From: Onchocerca lupi
Lineage: Eukaryota > Nematoda > Chromadorea > Rhabditida > Onchocercidae
Assembly: GCA_028564675.1 (NCBI GenBank)
Contig: JAOVVO010000164.1
Location: forward strand, 1 to 64,000
DNA: 64,000 nucleotides
Direction: 5' to 3'
The first letter of the stretch is position 1. Each line of letters opens with the position of its first letter. The position numbers and the translations under genes are program-made. Below the pieces are notes generated by a model that saw nothing but the letters and a program-made list of their open reading frames with translations, was not told the origin of the DNA and did not search any database. Of the stretch, positions 1 through 13,308 are shown piece after piece.

Positions 1-45
<45 letters not shown>

Positions 46-56
46 ATTATTATTGT
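1..56. repeat. (TTA)n microsatellite
   Basis: Trinucleotide TTA/ATT tract of about 18 units running off the left edge of the window. It has one imperfection (TTAA) near position 39 and one near position 54. Its true length is unknown because it is truncated. Confidence 0.95.
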
Positions 57-744
57 TATTTTATCATTATGTCTCAGTTTTTATTCGATCAATATAAACT
101 AAACCTCCTTCATATGTGTCTTCCCCTTTTCTTTATTTGTTTATATTATAAATAAATGTGAATAGGAAAAATCGGGAACTTTCAGCAGTTAAACTTTTTT
201 CTTCTACAAATCCAATTACTAAATATTTGCATCAGATTTGTTCTGCTTCGTTATCTTTGTGTTCAGATCTGGGCAAATATTATATTCTGCAGGCTTGACA
301 ATAAAAATGATGTCCAATTTTTAGAAGAAATTACTTCATCCTAAATTTAGAGAAAATCTACTATTTCCAAATATAACTTGATGAATAGCAAAATATAATT
401 TGTTTTGAAATAGAAATTTCATAATAGAGTAATTCTGATGAATAGTACATATCAGTTGTTCCATTAAAAAGAAAAAAAAAATTTCATTCTAAAGAAGACA
501 AGAAAAGAAATTTCTATCTTCTTACCCTAATTTTTTTTTAAATAATAAATGCATAAATTTCATTTTACCGAAAAATGTTCCAAAGAGGAAAATCTCATTG
601 AATTTCATCAAAACGATGAAAAATCAAAGAAAAAAAAAGACAAGAAATATTTCACTAATTGACAGTGAAAAGTTTTGTTTACACACAGAGGTTATCATTA
701 TTTCCCATTATAAATATCGAATTGTTTTGACAATAGGAAATCAT
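57..744. other. AT-rich 3' flank of the golgin gene
   Basis: No coding exon is supported here. The stretch is downstream of the stop codon of the minus-strand golgin gene and should include its 3' UTR. A minus-strand AATAAA (TTTATT on the plus strand, 132-137) is present but is 600 bases from the stop, so I do not assign it. The short open frame at 598-804 is AT-rich and overlaps the real terminal exon on the other strand. Confidence 0.5.
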
Positions 745-3700
745 TTAAGAAATCTGAATTCTGCTCTTCAGATTTGCCCATACTTGACGTTGTTCTTCAT
801 CTGATAGATGGAGAATACTTGATACGTTTCGTACTAACTGCATGCGTTCTTCATCGGAACTGAAATGCAAATCTGCAAGTCTGCAAGTTATCCTAAATGT
901 AAATTCAATTTTATGCAAACACCTCTTGGAGTAAAAATTTGTATTTCCAAAATCTGCCTATATATGAAGGCGAATAATAAACCAATAAGAATGTTATCTT
1001 GGCATTCTTAGACAAAAACCGATCGAATATTCACTGATTTCTTAGAAATCGACGCTTATCATCATTTGAAATGTACTAGGATTCAAAATCTACCAGTACC
1101 TAAATTTAAATTATTGATCGACCCCAATGTCTGCTGAATTCAAAATTATATTTGGCAAATAGCATAATGATAACAATTTTGTTTATTCTTCACCATTATC
1201 AATGATTTTACCTAGTAAGATACTGTAGAAGGAGACGTTTTATATAGGTGAACGAAGGGAAATCAAATTTTGTTTGTGATTCTGATAAATCGGCACAAGA
1301 AATACAATCAGTTTCTGCTAATGATTCCTTCAATTTACTGATCTGAACTTGCTGAGCTCGTATCGCGCGATCTCGATCAGTTATCATTCCTTCCAATTCG
1401 AACACTTTCGCTTGCCACTAAATTTTCGCAACTTTTGTCAGGATTGACATGTTTCTAAGATGGCGTTGGTAGAAATTTGTGATATAATCACTATGAAAAT
1501 TAGGAAATTCATTGCCGATGAGCGAATTATTTTCTTTCTCTTCGCGTTTCTCATCAAAAATAAAGGAAAAAAGTATCAATGTGTTTAAAATTTCTCTCAC
1601 TCGTTGAACAATTTCTGAGATACTTTCGCCATTTAAAATCATTTTTTGCAATTCAAGTTCCCTGGTAACATCGTCGAGATCCATTGAAAGACGTTCTCGT
1701 TCGATAGACCATTCTCGTTTCTCGAATTCGATCTGCACAAATTATTTTAATTAACCAGTGGAAAGGATGTCTGGAACAGTAACCCATAAAACTAAGCGCA
1801 GATTGAACAATTCCCAATAAAAATTGTCTTCTGAAGATTTTGATGACCTGAATAGTTGGCAGAAGCAATGAAAAATAGTGAATTGCATGATGAATCAAAA
1901 AACTTAAATATTGTCATTTATTTAAAATAGATATTTAACTATTTAAAAAAAAATTGTTATTTTGAAATGCTTTAAGAGTTATTTCCATGTTTATAATTTA
2001 CATAACTTATTGCTGAATGTAGTATATTATTGATCAAATATAATCATTTATCTCATTAATATCTTACGTACCTGCCGTGAAAGTGAAGCATTCCTGACAA
2101 GCAAACCATCTCGTTCATTAATAATTTCATGCAATTTCACCTGATTTTGATCAGATTCATCTCTGTAATTTATTATCATAAAGAGAAAGATGTTCAAGTT
2201 TACGGTAGTGTTGCGGAAAAAAAGTACAGTCTGACATTATAATGAATGCAACTATATTCAAATATCATTTGGATGAAGATGGAGAAGGAAATAACTTAAT
2301 AGGATCTATTAGTCGATAATATCACTTGAATAGAAATGACAACGTTGAATTCAACAGGAATTGACTATAGTAATGCAAATGATTCAAGAAATGCTAAATC
2401 CTTTCTTCTTGATCTTATCATAAATCATTTAATTCTCTACTGAATCACTTCTTCTGCTCAATCCTATATTGATTTTATTCCTTTGAATTCGTAAAACTTT
2501 GATGAATCGTGTGAGCAAAATATGTCGAAAGATTTTGATAAATGATAAACTGAGAAGTTCTAAATTTACAATATTTATCATTTACCAGTAAAATAATTTT
2601 ACTCCATTGCTTTTATCTTATCCAGAATTAGATTATTCAAATAAAATTGAACGAAGAATGAAAATGAACAAACCCAGCAGATTCAATCACCGAATGTAAT
2701 CGCCCACAGTTGTATTCCAAAGCTCTAATCTTATCACATAACTTTTCAATTTCTAAATCTTTCTCATTAAGTCCATTTCGAACAACTCGTAGTTGTTCGT
2801 CTTTCTCTTCAATTATACCATATAATTCGCTTAACCGACGTTTTACAGCTATATACTTCTAAAAAATGTATGGTTTTAATTTACTTGACAATAATAACTT
2901 CCTGCAAGAATTAAACTTGCTAATTTACGACTCCAATTGATTGATCAAAATTATGAAAAAATAAGTACCCAAGTTTTGCTATTCATATTTAATATATGAA
3001 CTGCTTTCACATGCTGATCGCAGTAAGATTTTACTAAATTCATGTGTGAGATTCTTAAAATCAAGAAAATTACCTTATATCTATCACTGATCCGCGAAGT
3101 ACTACTTTGATCACTTTTTATCCCTTGTGATTGCTCAAGTCTAAATACCAATAATCAAAGTGATTGATCGAAAATTTAATTTGCAGATATGACTACTAAT
3201 TACAAAACTTGTAGATTCATGCAGATATTATTTATCACTGAATATTGAACAAAGTTTTCTTACATAAAAGAGCTTTGAGATGATAAATATAAATCATAAA
3301 GAATACTTTGCATATTTTGCACTGATTTCCACTCCATTACCGATATTAAGTGTCGGATAGAAGGATGACGTTGATGCAGATGTCACTGATATCGGCGAAG
3401 ATGTCGACAATTGCGCTGCTAAATAAATATTCGTTCATTTTTTTTTTTACGTAAGCCAAGATATCATACAAATTAATGACTTCTTGGACATTCTTGTTGC
3501 AAGAAATCTAATCCGTTTACGTTTCTGAAGTACAGAGTATTCTCGGTTTTACTAACATACAATGATCACACTTGATTACAAGCTACACCAGACTTTCCTT
3601 TCCGTCTACTTCTCGTCTTTTTCTTTGCGAAAAACAATTTCATGCGTCTAATTACCGTAATTTTCATTATTTTATTATACACGTACGATCTACTTGAACG

Positions 3701-4357
3701 TGGTCTGCGCAATGTCTATTCTGGCTTGATCAAGTGTTTGATAAAACAGATTGTAATGATAAAAAAAAGAAAAAAGAAATAAATTTCAAAACATTTATGA
3801 AAAAATAAACAGACAGTTTTTCTAAAAATTTAAAAATCGTTAAATGGAAATAATTTAAATTCATGAGTTTTTGCTGAGAAAAAAAAAGGTACCGCTGGTT
3901 GAATCATCAATCAAATCAGAATCATCAATACTAAGGCTTTCACTTGATTGATCACAATTTGATTGCGGAACCTGTGAAACGAATATTTTGATAGAAAGTT
4001 TTATATTTATTTCGAAGCTATAGTCTAATAAAATTATTATGTTCAATTATTTTTCTTTATTGTTACTTGATTATTAGTTTGTAAATTAATTTTAGAAAGT
4101 GATTTTCATAAAATTTTAAAATTATTTAAAAAAGCAAGCTAACCGATAGGGTTTGACCTAAATTCTGATCAGAATCATCCGAAGATTTCTTATTAACTTC
4201 CAAATATTTGTCTGAATAAGGATGAGATAGTTTTATCGGTTTAAAATATGATTTGTTCTCAACATTTGTACCAAATGGCAGTGATAAGATGAATCGCTCA
4301 TCATTTCTTCTCTTATCATGATTTTCTTGATTGTACATTGCACTGGATTTATGGTCA
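745..4357 (-). CDS. GRIP-domain golgin (coiled-coil trans-Golgi tether)
   Basis: Minus-strand gene. Exons: 4144-4357, 3893-3971, 3308-3421 (approximate), 3074-3140, 2674-2858, 2072-2163 (approximate), 1601-1732, 1212-1417 and 745-859; phases agree at every join. An ATG lies at 4338, but the first exon opens with an acceptor at 4358, so the true start may be further upstream. The N-terminal third is Ser/Asp-rich and disordered. The middle (2.9-1.3 kb) is heptad-like coiled coil rich in Glu, Lys and Leu. The last two exons join into a GRIP-like module: YIKRLLLQYLT, then SSDEERMQL, SSILHLSDEE and a Trp. GRIP domains bind ARL1 at the trans-Golgi and tether vesicles. The GMAP-210 GRAB domain is the main alternative. 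About 365 residues is short for a golgin, which fits a GCC88-like protein or a missing 5' end. Confidence 0.75.
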
Positions 4358-7300
4358 CTGCAAATGGATTGTCATGAAGTTGATTTCTTACTTACTCTAT
4401 AAGTATCGGCACATTTATAATGAAAATAGATCGGATCAGATTTATTCATAAAGTTTATTCTCAGATTTCTTCGAAATTTCTACATAAATCAAAAAAAAAA
4501 AGTAGATGAGAAGTCAATACAATTATACGGAATTCTAGTAAAAAATTAGGCTTATGTTCTAGAGTAATGGAAGAGGTTATTATTACGCCATGTAACCTAA
4601 TATGAAATATGTTTCAATTGTCATTTCAGTCTGATATTGTAAACTGCATATTCGAGTATACTAAAAAGTATTCTTTACAGTTTTCTGAGGAACTGTGAAG
4701 GAGACTTTCATTGTTTTTAAAATAATACACATAATGTCAAGCAATGCAGTTAATATGTAATCGTTGTTATGAAAATGAAATTTGCGAAAATTAGGTGAAC
4801 AATTTCTGTTTAATAAATCAACTTGATTTGAATGAATCACAGTTGACTAAAGGAATTAATGCATCGAATCGAAAAATGAAGTGGTTGCAAAAAAACAAGA
4901 AAATTAGGTAAAAAATTTCAAAATTTACAGTATTTATACATTGTCACTTCTCTCCTGACGTTTCCTATGGTTGACAAAATATGTCAAATGAGTTGTATTG
5001 ACATTAAAACAGTAAACATAGAAGTATTGCAATTCAGCAAATATTTCTTGTCTTTTTAATTTTAACTTACAACTTGTGCAGTGGTCTTTTGCAGCACTTA
5101 AAAATACAGTCTTACACTGTTTGTTTAATATAAAATGATCAAATTTTCCATTTCATTTAGAAATAACTTTGCAGACATTTTATAACTACCTTAGATGGAG
5201 CTAAGAAGGATGAAATGAAAATTATTCGTTTTCATTTTTTCATCACTTTCGGCTTGTTCTATATATTTGCTTCAAATCACTGGTTGCTATTATTCTAATA
5301 AATATAAAAATTGATCCGATTTTTCAGAGATAAAGGCAATAGAAAGATTCGATTAAGTTTCCATAAAAATAATACTAATTTTTGATATGAATTCGAATTA
5401 TTATGATGAAGGATATGAATTTTTAAATTCTTCATTTTTTCCTACATGTATCGTTAATTTTATGTCTTTTTAAATTTTCTATAAATAGTGCTGAATTTTA
5501 ATGAGCACCACAATATATGTATATAAATATCAAATTATAATGAGAGAATCTGAGTATTAGTAATAAATTATATATACTGCTATGGCGGATTTTATGCTTC
5601 ATTTGATAATCAAATCAAAGAATAATGTCAAATTTAAGTACATATATGTAATAACTTCAAAAGGTAAAAAACTGATATGATGAATTAATTAAATTAAACT
5701 AACATGAAATGAATGCGAGGAAGACTTTTTGAGACTAGAAACTTGCATAACAATAGGTTCGAATGTTTGGCATCATCATTATTGTCATTATGTGAAGAAT
5801 TGATTGATGGATTTTTTTACCGGGAAAGTTAGAAGTGCCTATTACGCCATATAATGAGTCACTGTTTAAAGATGTTACTTTTCCGCAGTTCGAAAACGAA
5901 AATCTGTTGATGTTATTGCAAACAAGTTTAATTTCAATAACAACAATTTGTCAGATAGTTTATTGAGAAAGTCAAATTTCTTTCGCTTTTTTCTTTCTTG
6001 TACCACTCATATTATCCGGATGGATTTATTTACCAGAAACAAAACTAATTCTGATAGGTAAAAAGAAAAAAAATTCACAAAAATCGAAACAACTTTCAAA
6101 AAAAATTATGATTTTTAGATCATTTAATGATTTAATTTTTTTTAGCATTTTGAAATTCACGAATTTTTTTCATTCGTCAATAATTTCAAAAAAATGAATG
6201 AAATGAAGAAATGGCGAGAAATTATCCAAAGTTTAAACATTTTTTTATAATAATTGATAACAAACATTAATACCTTTCGATCATAAAATGATAACTCTGT
6301 TACATATATTTTCAAGTATTTTTAATGGGAATGTTTGAAGTAGCGTATTCCGCAATTAAAGTTTGTTTTTCTTTCAACCTTTTTTTATTTTCCGAATTTC
6401 TTCTAAAAAATAAAAAAAACACGTAACTTAAATTTTAGATTTGACTAATTTAATGCAATTAATTTCTGACAGATCGACAGTCGTTAAACCAATCAAAAAA
6501 AGACGGTTAAGATAAAATAAAATGAAAAATTTTTGGAGGAGGAGGAATGAATTACAGCTGGTTTTGATACAAACACTTTTTAATGTTGGTTGACAAATTA
6601 TTGAAATTACATGGAGTGTATCTTAACTGTTTTGATGATATGGAGGGGAAAAATGATGAAAATAATGATAATTAGTTTAATAAACTCGTTTCTTTTTGCG
6701 ATACAAAACAATTTCAACAAATGGCATAACAAAAATTAATCATCATGATAATAAATAATAATAATAAATTAAAACGTGTGTGGTTAAGAAATGAAATTTC
6801 AGGATTTTCGGACCAGAAAATTCACTGAGTATGCGTGCAATCCCTTGTCTTGCATACTTAATGAATATTGCAAGTCGAAAATGATTTAATTGATAATCTT
6901 ATCAACTGAATAATTTAATTGTTAACCTACCAGTGATGAAAATCACGGTAATTGATTGACTTAATTGATAATTAATCATGACAAACGTTTAACTAAGTAT
7001 CTTCTAAATTTTCAGTTAGAATTGAACAATGTACTTTCATGATTAGAAATGGTATCTATTAATTAACAATTTATGCTAGCATTCGTTGATTTGTCTCTTT
7101 TCTTGCAAATTTATTTCAATTAATGAAAGAATTAGTTATTAATACTTAAATGTGTATATCGATAAGTGAATAAACGGCGTGATACTATTTGTTATAAAGA
7201 AAGTGTCATGTAATAAAAGTTTTAACATTTGCTTTCATATGAAACCCAGAGATGGTAAAGAAAATTTTGGACAAAAAATTATTTTTAATACAAACTATAC

Positions 7301-8310
7301 CAATTTGCTTTGAAACAAACTGCAATTGCAAGAAATGCAGCAATGATATATTTATGTGTGTAATTTTCGTTAAAACTTCTCCGCCCCGCATGCTCTCTCC
7401 CCCGAATTCCATCACAACGCGTCATTTTACCATTCATTCCAACTTCCAATAAACAAGCATTGTAATGTGTTTATTTGCGTATAGTTTCATCAAATGCAAG
7501 TTCAAATAACTCTCATGTTAAAACTTGCGTTAGAATTTCTATTTTATGCAAAATGTTAAAGCTTTTATCATTTGATACTTTCTTTGTAACAAATACTATT
7601 ACACATTTATACATCTGTCGACACAGGTATTTAAGTATTTATGCTGATTCTTTCATTAATTGAACTAAATTATTATTTGCATGTAAGAAAAAAAAATGCA
7701 ATCTATTATCAAAGAATGCTAAAATAAATTCTTAATTAATAACTATTTGTCATTTTTATATTCAATTATGCATTATCGGCGCCTTATTTTCGCAATTTTA
7801 AAACAAATTATCCAATTATTTACAGAGTAGAAAATTCTGCATGCATGTTGTTTGCAACAAATAGAGAGAGTTAGTATCTCTCCATTGTGGCAAGCTATTG
7901 TCATTATAAGCCTTTTTTCTAAGATCGATATAGGGGCAAAGATTGATATATCATCAAACAAATTAGAGAAAACTGAATAATAGCACCAAATAATGTAAAT
8001 GAATCCAAGTTATCCAAGCTGTACCAAGCTGTACAAGTTGTAGAAGCATTTGAAAGCAAATATGCATGACTAGCATGTAGAAACAAACACTGTATAGAAT
8101 TGTAAACAAAAAATAAGAACTTCTTATTATCGATTATTAAATTTTATTTCCGATAAATACACCAAATATGAAGATGGTGAGTAGAGAACTTCCGTGTAGT
8201 TGTTCGAAATGAAATTCATCTAAAACAATTGGATTTAATCAGATATTTAAAAATTGTGATCTACTGAAACGATATTTGAGGGGACAAAATTCACGGCTAT
8301 GATTTGTAAC
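4358..8310. other. AT-rich spacer or long first intron of the golgin
   Basis: About 4 kb with no convincing exon apart from one small minus-strand open frame at 7285-7437, listed separately. There are scattered poly(A)/poly(T) runs. A locally GC-richer patch at about 7378-7420 belongs to that frame. If the exon proposed at 8311-8475 is real, this stretch is an intron. Confidence 0.5.
7285..7437 (-). CDS. Candidate 50-residue single-pass membrane protein
   Basis: ATG at 7437, stop TAA at 7285-7287. The first 25 residues are basic and polar (it contains RGREHAGRRSF). A 14-residue hydrophobic helix follows (KYIIAAFLAIAV), then FKANWYSLY. A short basic N-terminus followed by one helix recalls small mitochondrial inner-membrane subunits such as the COX6C type, but this is only a resemblance. 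A possible GTATAG donor sits inside the Trp codon, so the frame could be a first exon rather than a whole gene. Local base composition is richer in GC than the surroundings, which favours coding. No partner exon could be found. Confidence 0.25.
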   Translation of the reverse strand: MNGKMTRCDGIRGREHAGRRSFNENYTHKYIIAAFLAIAVCFKANWYSLY

Positions 8311-8475
8311 TGCAGTGAATCGCTGTGAGGAGCTATGAATGGTGGTGGTGAGATAGCCGAATGATCGTTTTCGTAGTCGTTGTAAATACCAGTCAGAAGG
8401 TCTGCAAAATTTTGCGGCAATTGCGATAACAGTGCGAATAAAACACTCTTAGATTTGGTGCAATAACCGGTTCGA
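8311..8475 (-). CDS. Candidate upstream exon, possibly of the golgin gene
   Basis: On the minus strand this segment reads open for more than 50 codons in a frame without ATG. It has normal amino-acid complexity (LLSQLPQNFADLL, then YNDYENDHSAISPPPF) in an otherwise AT-rich spacer, and its base composition is noticeably richer in GC. Reading leftwards, a GTTACA donor follows position 8311 and leaves phase 2. That is the phase required by the acceptor at 4358 of the golgin, and the join would make a His codon. An acceptor-like TTTTGCAG lies inside at about 8403-8410, so the exon may begin there. The start codon has not been found. It could equally belong to an unrelated gene. Confidence 0.35.
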
Positions 8476-8559
8476 ATAGTTTATTCAACGAACGTTGCGA
8501 TTAAGGAACGCCGCCGCAAAGACAACCTGTCGGGACAAATCAAATTAAAGGTAGTAATA

Positions 8560-10203
8560 AACAATGGCTAAATTTCATCTGATATTGAAGATCATTCCAT
8601 TTCTTGTATCTTCATTACTAATTTAAGTGTGTGATAAATTAAGGTAAATAAGTTTTGTGAGGTTATGCTAAAATCGATATCTCTTTATTGTCAATATTAT
8701 TATCAGAATGTAATGTTTGTAGCTGTAGCACATTTTGATGGGTATGTTTGCTTTTAAAGCGATGAAACAAATGTTATTTTGTATGTGACGAGGATCTCTG
8801 ATCTATGACTTAATTAAAATTATATTCAAAAATATCATAGGTCAAGTTAAACTCTGTCTCAACCTAGGATATATGTCTGCAATCTTAATGTGTAAATAAT
8901 TTTTACTAGACATTCGATATATTTGGCAAATCTCTTGCTTATACAATGTTGGAATGTGAACAATCGAAAGATAGGTAATGGAAAAATGATAAATATATGC
9001 ATTCAAATAGCAGATTAATGATATCCAAAATAGTAACTGATATTTAAACAGTCTGAGAAAGTGAATTCATCATATCAAAGGCTTATGATGAGTCATGACC
9101 ACGTATTTTTGAAAAAAATTGGCCACTTGATTTGTCGAAATGATTGGAAGAGGTAAGGAGAGAAGTAAATTGTCAAACTGCAGAATCTTGACGAATACAT
9201 CGCAATTGTGAAAAAGATTATTCCAATCTATTCAAGCATTCTCTGATCCTTAATACGGAAAACCATAAATATGGAAACCATAAAATGCAACGTGTATCAA
9301 TTAAATAATTAACAAATAGCAGATAAAGTAATGAGTTTCAGGGATACGATGCACATAAAAATGGATGATTGAATCTACGCGAAGTAATGTATGGATGGAC
9401 ATTCAGAATAATCGATCAGATTGGTTCATTTCTATTACGGTAGCAAACTCCACTGCAATAGATTCATTGCTGGAATGACATTTAGCAAAAATGTTTATCA
9501 TGAATTTATCATAAAATGTTTATCATAAATTATTCGTGATTTCCATCTAACATTAACATAGGAACTTTTTATTTGCCCAGTTTGAAGCTTAGTTTTATCT
9601 GTCCGAAAAATCTGTTCAAGAATTCTATCCATCAGAAAGATTTCCTCTGATCAAATATGGTGATATCAGTAAATCTTTTTTTGATGGGAGGAGGAAATAG
9701 CATGATAGCAGGAAGGTATATGTCATTAAATATCCGTATATTTCATCTTTTTCAAATAATTTATCTATAGCTTGTCACCGTAGCGAATTTGCTATAATAA
9801 TTAAATACAAATATAATTAATAAGCAATATTGCATAGTATTATTGCATTCACAGCAATATCTTACCTGATATAATGATACAAATTGTGTGTCATATGATA
9901 TAATGATATTATTGTGTATTTATATTTATCTATATTGTGCATTTATATATACCCAATCTTTGATCATTTCTCCAAGTTCTGATCAGAATTTTGATGCATA
10001 AACTCACTGTCGAGTGATGATTGTAGAAAACTAAATAATAAATGACTAATTAAGATAGTATAAAGCTGCTAAGATAGCAAATTCTCTTCCAACGCTGGCC
10101 TGAATGGGAACTGCTAAAGTTTAGTTTTTGGAAAACTGCGCTTGTTGTCTTCACTTTTTTTGTCGAGTGGTGGAGTGTGGTGGTTGGGTGCGCTACCTGC
10201 ATC
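8560..10203. other. AT-rich upstream region of the SUV420 gene
   Basis: No exon is supported. It holds the presumed promoter and 5' UTR of the plus-strand methyltransferase. The 170 bases before its ATG contain a TTCACTTTTTTTGTCGAG stretch, but no clear TTTCAG trans-splice acceptor was seen immediately upstream. Confidence 0.4.
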
Positions 10204-13200
10204 ATGAATTTAAATGCGGAATTACTCCGACTGCCGGATCGCTCATCGGGACAGCATAACATGACAATACGGGAGCTTTGTGATAACGATGATATGGCAA
10301 CAAGTGTTATCGTTGATCCAATTCTCGGTTTTCGCACTCATAAAATGAATCTCCAGTAAGTATAGTCGCTTCAAGCGTTACCAACAAAATAAGCCAATGA
10401 TCACTGGAATGCTAAATTAAGTTGCCGAAATGCTTGATCAATGGTTAGGTTGTTATTATTAACCATTGCAATACTGGATTTTATGTTAAAAATGGTCAGG
10501 TATAAATCTCTCAAAAGAAACCTATGATGCACGCTCTCTCCAAACTTGTTTATTTCTTCAACTAGCTAATTAAAATGTGTCATCAATTATTCAACCAATT
10601 AATTAGTTGTCATACTTTTTCATGTTTACTAATAATGCTTATAGTTACCGTCCACCACAACACGAGGAACAAATCAAACTAAAAAGCATAGTAAAGAAAT
10701 ATAAAGAGGATCAGAATTTATGCGCAGCAATTCAGAACATATTCCATGTGAATGTGGTAATGAGATTCTTGAAGCGACGAACGCTAAAGCAGCAGCTTGC
10801 TTTCCGAGATCACGTAAATCCAATCTTTTGATTGCTGCACTTTATCTACCATTACGTAGGGACGATATCGTAATTCTGTCATATTTTTAGCTTTTGCGGT
10901 TTATGCAGATGTTCTCCAATGATTCAGGCTTTACAGTTCAAGTGTGCCACCGTTACAAGACGGAAAATCGCCTTGGTGGAATGTTAGTTGCTACGAAGTC
11001 ATGGTAAGTGCAATTTTTTCAATATTGAAAATTTCTAAATTCTTTCATGATTTCATCATGAAACTGCTGTAGTGATTTTCAGTATTTCTTTCTTACTGTT
11101 ATTTGATGATTGGAATCATTCTCGAGACGTTCCTATATCCTATGTTACTTTGTACTGAATAATAGTCCAATTTTTTCTTTTCTTTAACCCTATACATTAC
11201 TTATCGTACATAGCGGAATTGTTTGGAAAGTGACCTTTATTTTAATCATTTTAGGCAAAAAGGTGATATAATTGGAAGTTTAGTGGGTGTTATTGGTGAC
11301 CTCAGCCATGAAGAAGAATCTCAATTATTACGAAAAGATGTCAATGATTTTTCTGTCATGTATAGTACAAGGTATGGAATTTATCTCTTTGCCACTCTAT
11401 TCGGTCATCATAACTTGTACATAGTAATTCCAGGAAACAACGAGCTCAGTTATGGCTTGGTCCTGCTGCTTACATCAATCATGACTGTCATCCCAATTGT
11501 AAATTTGTTCCAAATAGCTATGCTGCTGTCGTACAAGTATTGTTCATTTATTAAATCGATGGGATTTATCAGTAGTCACCATTAGTTTTTTTTTTTAACC
11601 ATCAGATTATAAATAACAAATTGTGGATGTGTTAAATTTCAGGTGTTGCGTGATATTGCTCTAGGGGAGGAAATAACAGCTTATTATGGCGATAACTTTT
11701 TTGGTGATAACAATAGTCGTTGTGAATGTTTGACTTGTGAACGGTATGTTAATCATTTTTCCGTGATCTGGCGTCTTACGCCTTACTACCACTTATGTTT
11801 TACTTTTTTCTACTATTTTAGGTCTCACTTCGTCTGTACATGGTGTATAGTGTTTGTATACTGTAAACAATCCTGATACGATTTTTATGATCGTTCCTTA
11901 CTGTGTAAACCTATTTATATTCAAAGAGCAATGGCTTAATTAAGGTTTGTAATTTTTTCAGGAGATTTTATACTTGTGGTTAATAAATTTCATTTGCAGA
12001 ACTTGCAAAGGTTTTTTCACAAGTTTGTATATGACAGCTGCTGTTTCGTTAGAAAAAAACAGTGGTGAGTCGAAACAATCCGGTAATAACTATAAATTTC
12101 GTATAACCGATTCAAGGCTTTGTCGTTATATGCCACAATCAATTCAGCGGAAAACGACGATGACGCTTCGCCGACATACTGTTGCTGCTTTACAGCATGT
12201 CCCTCATCGCTTTTCACCTGAAAGTATGTGGTTTTTTGTTTTAAAATATATATTTACTGCTAGTATTAGAAGTAGATACTGCTTTTTGTTATTTTGAAGC
12301 AATGATTTACCAGGTATAAAACCAAAATTCCCCTTAATTCCAAAATTTTTTTCAGGACGTCAAACAGAAGGTCCTGTGAATCGTTTGAAAAGAAAGACTG
12401 ACAAAGTGAAGAATGGCCCCTGTGTTGCTAGAAATCATCAGGGGCTCAATCATGCCATAAAAACATCATCTTCATCATCGTATTCAGCTATGCCCAATGT
12501 GCAGACTTGGATGAACAGTACACCGTATATGATTGTGAATAGTACGAAAGGAAATAATTCTGAGACTAGAAAACACTCACGAGAAAACAGTGTTAACATC
12601 TCAAGTAATTTAGTCCCAACGAGGAAATCTCGCGTTTGCCGAACTGTAAAACAACGAAAATCAGCAAAGAATAATGAAACTACACGGCTTAATCACGCTA
12701 GGAAGTTGGATGACCGGACGTCTAGCCAATTGAGTAATGAAGAACCACATACATCGCAGAACGGTTTGCAAATTCTTGCCGCTGTTGCGACAACTATGAG
12801 CTTTATTGATGGATCTCATTTGATATCTTTATCACAAGACTCCCTTAATTGCATTGATGATGTTGACGACCATGCCATTAAAAACGAGCAGTACTCTGAT
12901 GACGATGTGGAATTCCGATCAGCTTCTAATTACTACAACGGTTGCAATCTTTCTTTGAGACGTAGTGCTCCAGAAGTTGTTGAGAGTTGCTCACCTTCTG
13001 GATCCGACAGTCTGGAAGAGGTCGTTAACTGTTCCAAATCATATGTCTCGGGGAATCATGATGTGCTTTCAACGATTTTTAGTAGAAATGGGTATTATGA
13101 CGATGACCGTGATAGTTATGATGACATTTCTGAAACAGGTTTAGACAGTGACATGAATTATAGGAAGGTTGAGAAGCCTGTGAATCAGGTTCAGTATAAT

Positions 13201-13308
13201 AATGTTTCTGAAACAAATTTCAATAATATGCACAGAAGACCTAGAACCAAGGTCCATCCTTATTATAAAATCGCGTTTCACAGTTTACTAACACCTACTT
13301 CTGGATAA
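10204..13308 (+). CDS. set-4: SUV420/SET-4-type histone H4 lysine 20 methyltransferase
   Basis: Eight exons: 10204-10355, 10645-10813, 10909-11003, 11255-11371, 11434-11536, 11643-11743, 12000-12223 and 12356-13308; all GT-AG and in phase, giving about 637 residues. The N-terminal SUV420 module shows [15 protein letters not shown] and LGFRTHKMN, the family signature. The SET domain shows [24 protein letters not shown] (cofactor and fold motif) and EEITAYYG. The Cys cluster CECLTCER is the zinc-binding post-SET equivalent. Family enzymes add the second and third methyl groups to H4K20 in chromatin using SAM. The last exon (over 300 residues) is a Ser/Asp/Asn-rich, low-conservation tail, as in animal SUV420H proteins. 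The start chosen is the first ATG in frame; GTG codons further upstream were ignored. In C. elegans the orthologue is SET-4. The catalytic assignment is firm; the exact start is less so. Confidence 0.93.

Noticed and set aside
5750..5775. GGTTCGAAT sequences resembling the tRNA T-loop (also near 8468)
   Set aside because: No acceptor-stem pairing or anticodon arm could be drawn around either site.
11223..11585. Continuous 120-codon frame inside the SUV420 gene
   Set aside because: It covers part of an exon and reads through the following intron. The GT-AG joins at 11371/11434 reproduce the SET domain, whereas the read-through does not.
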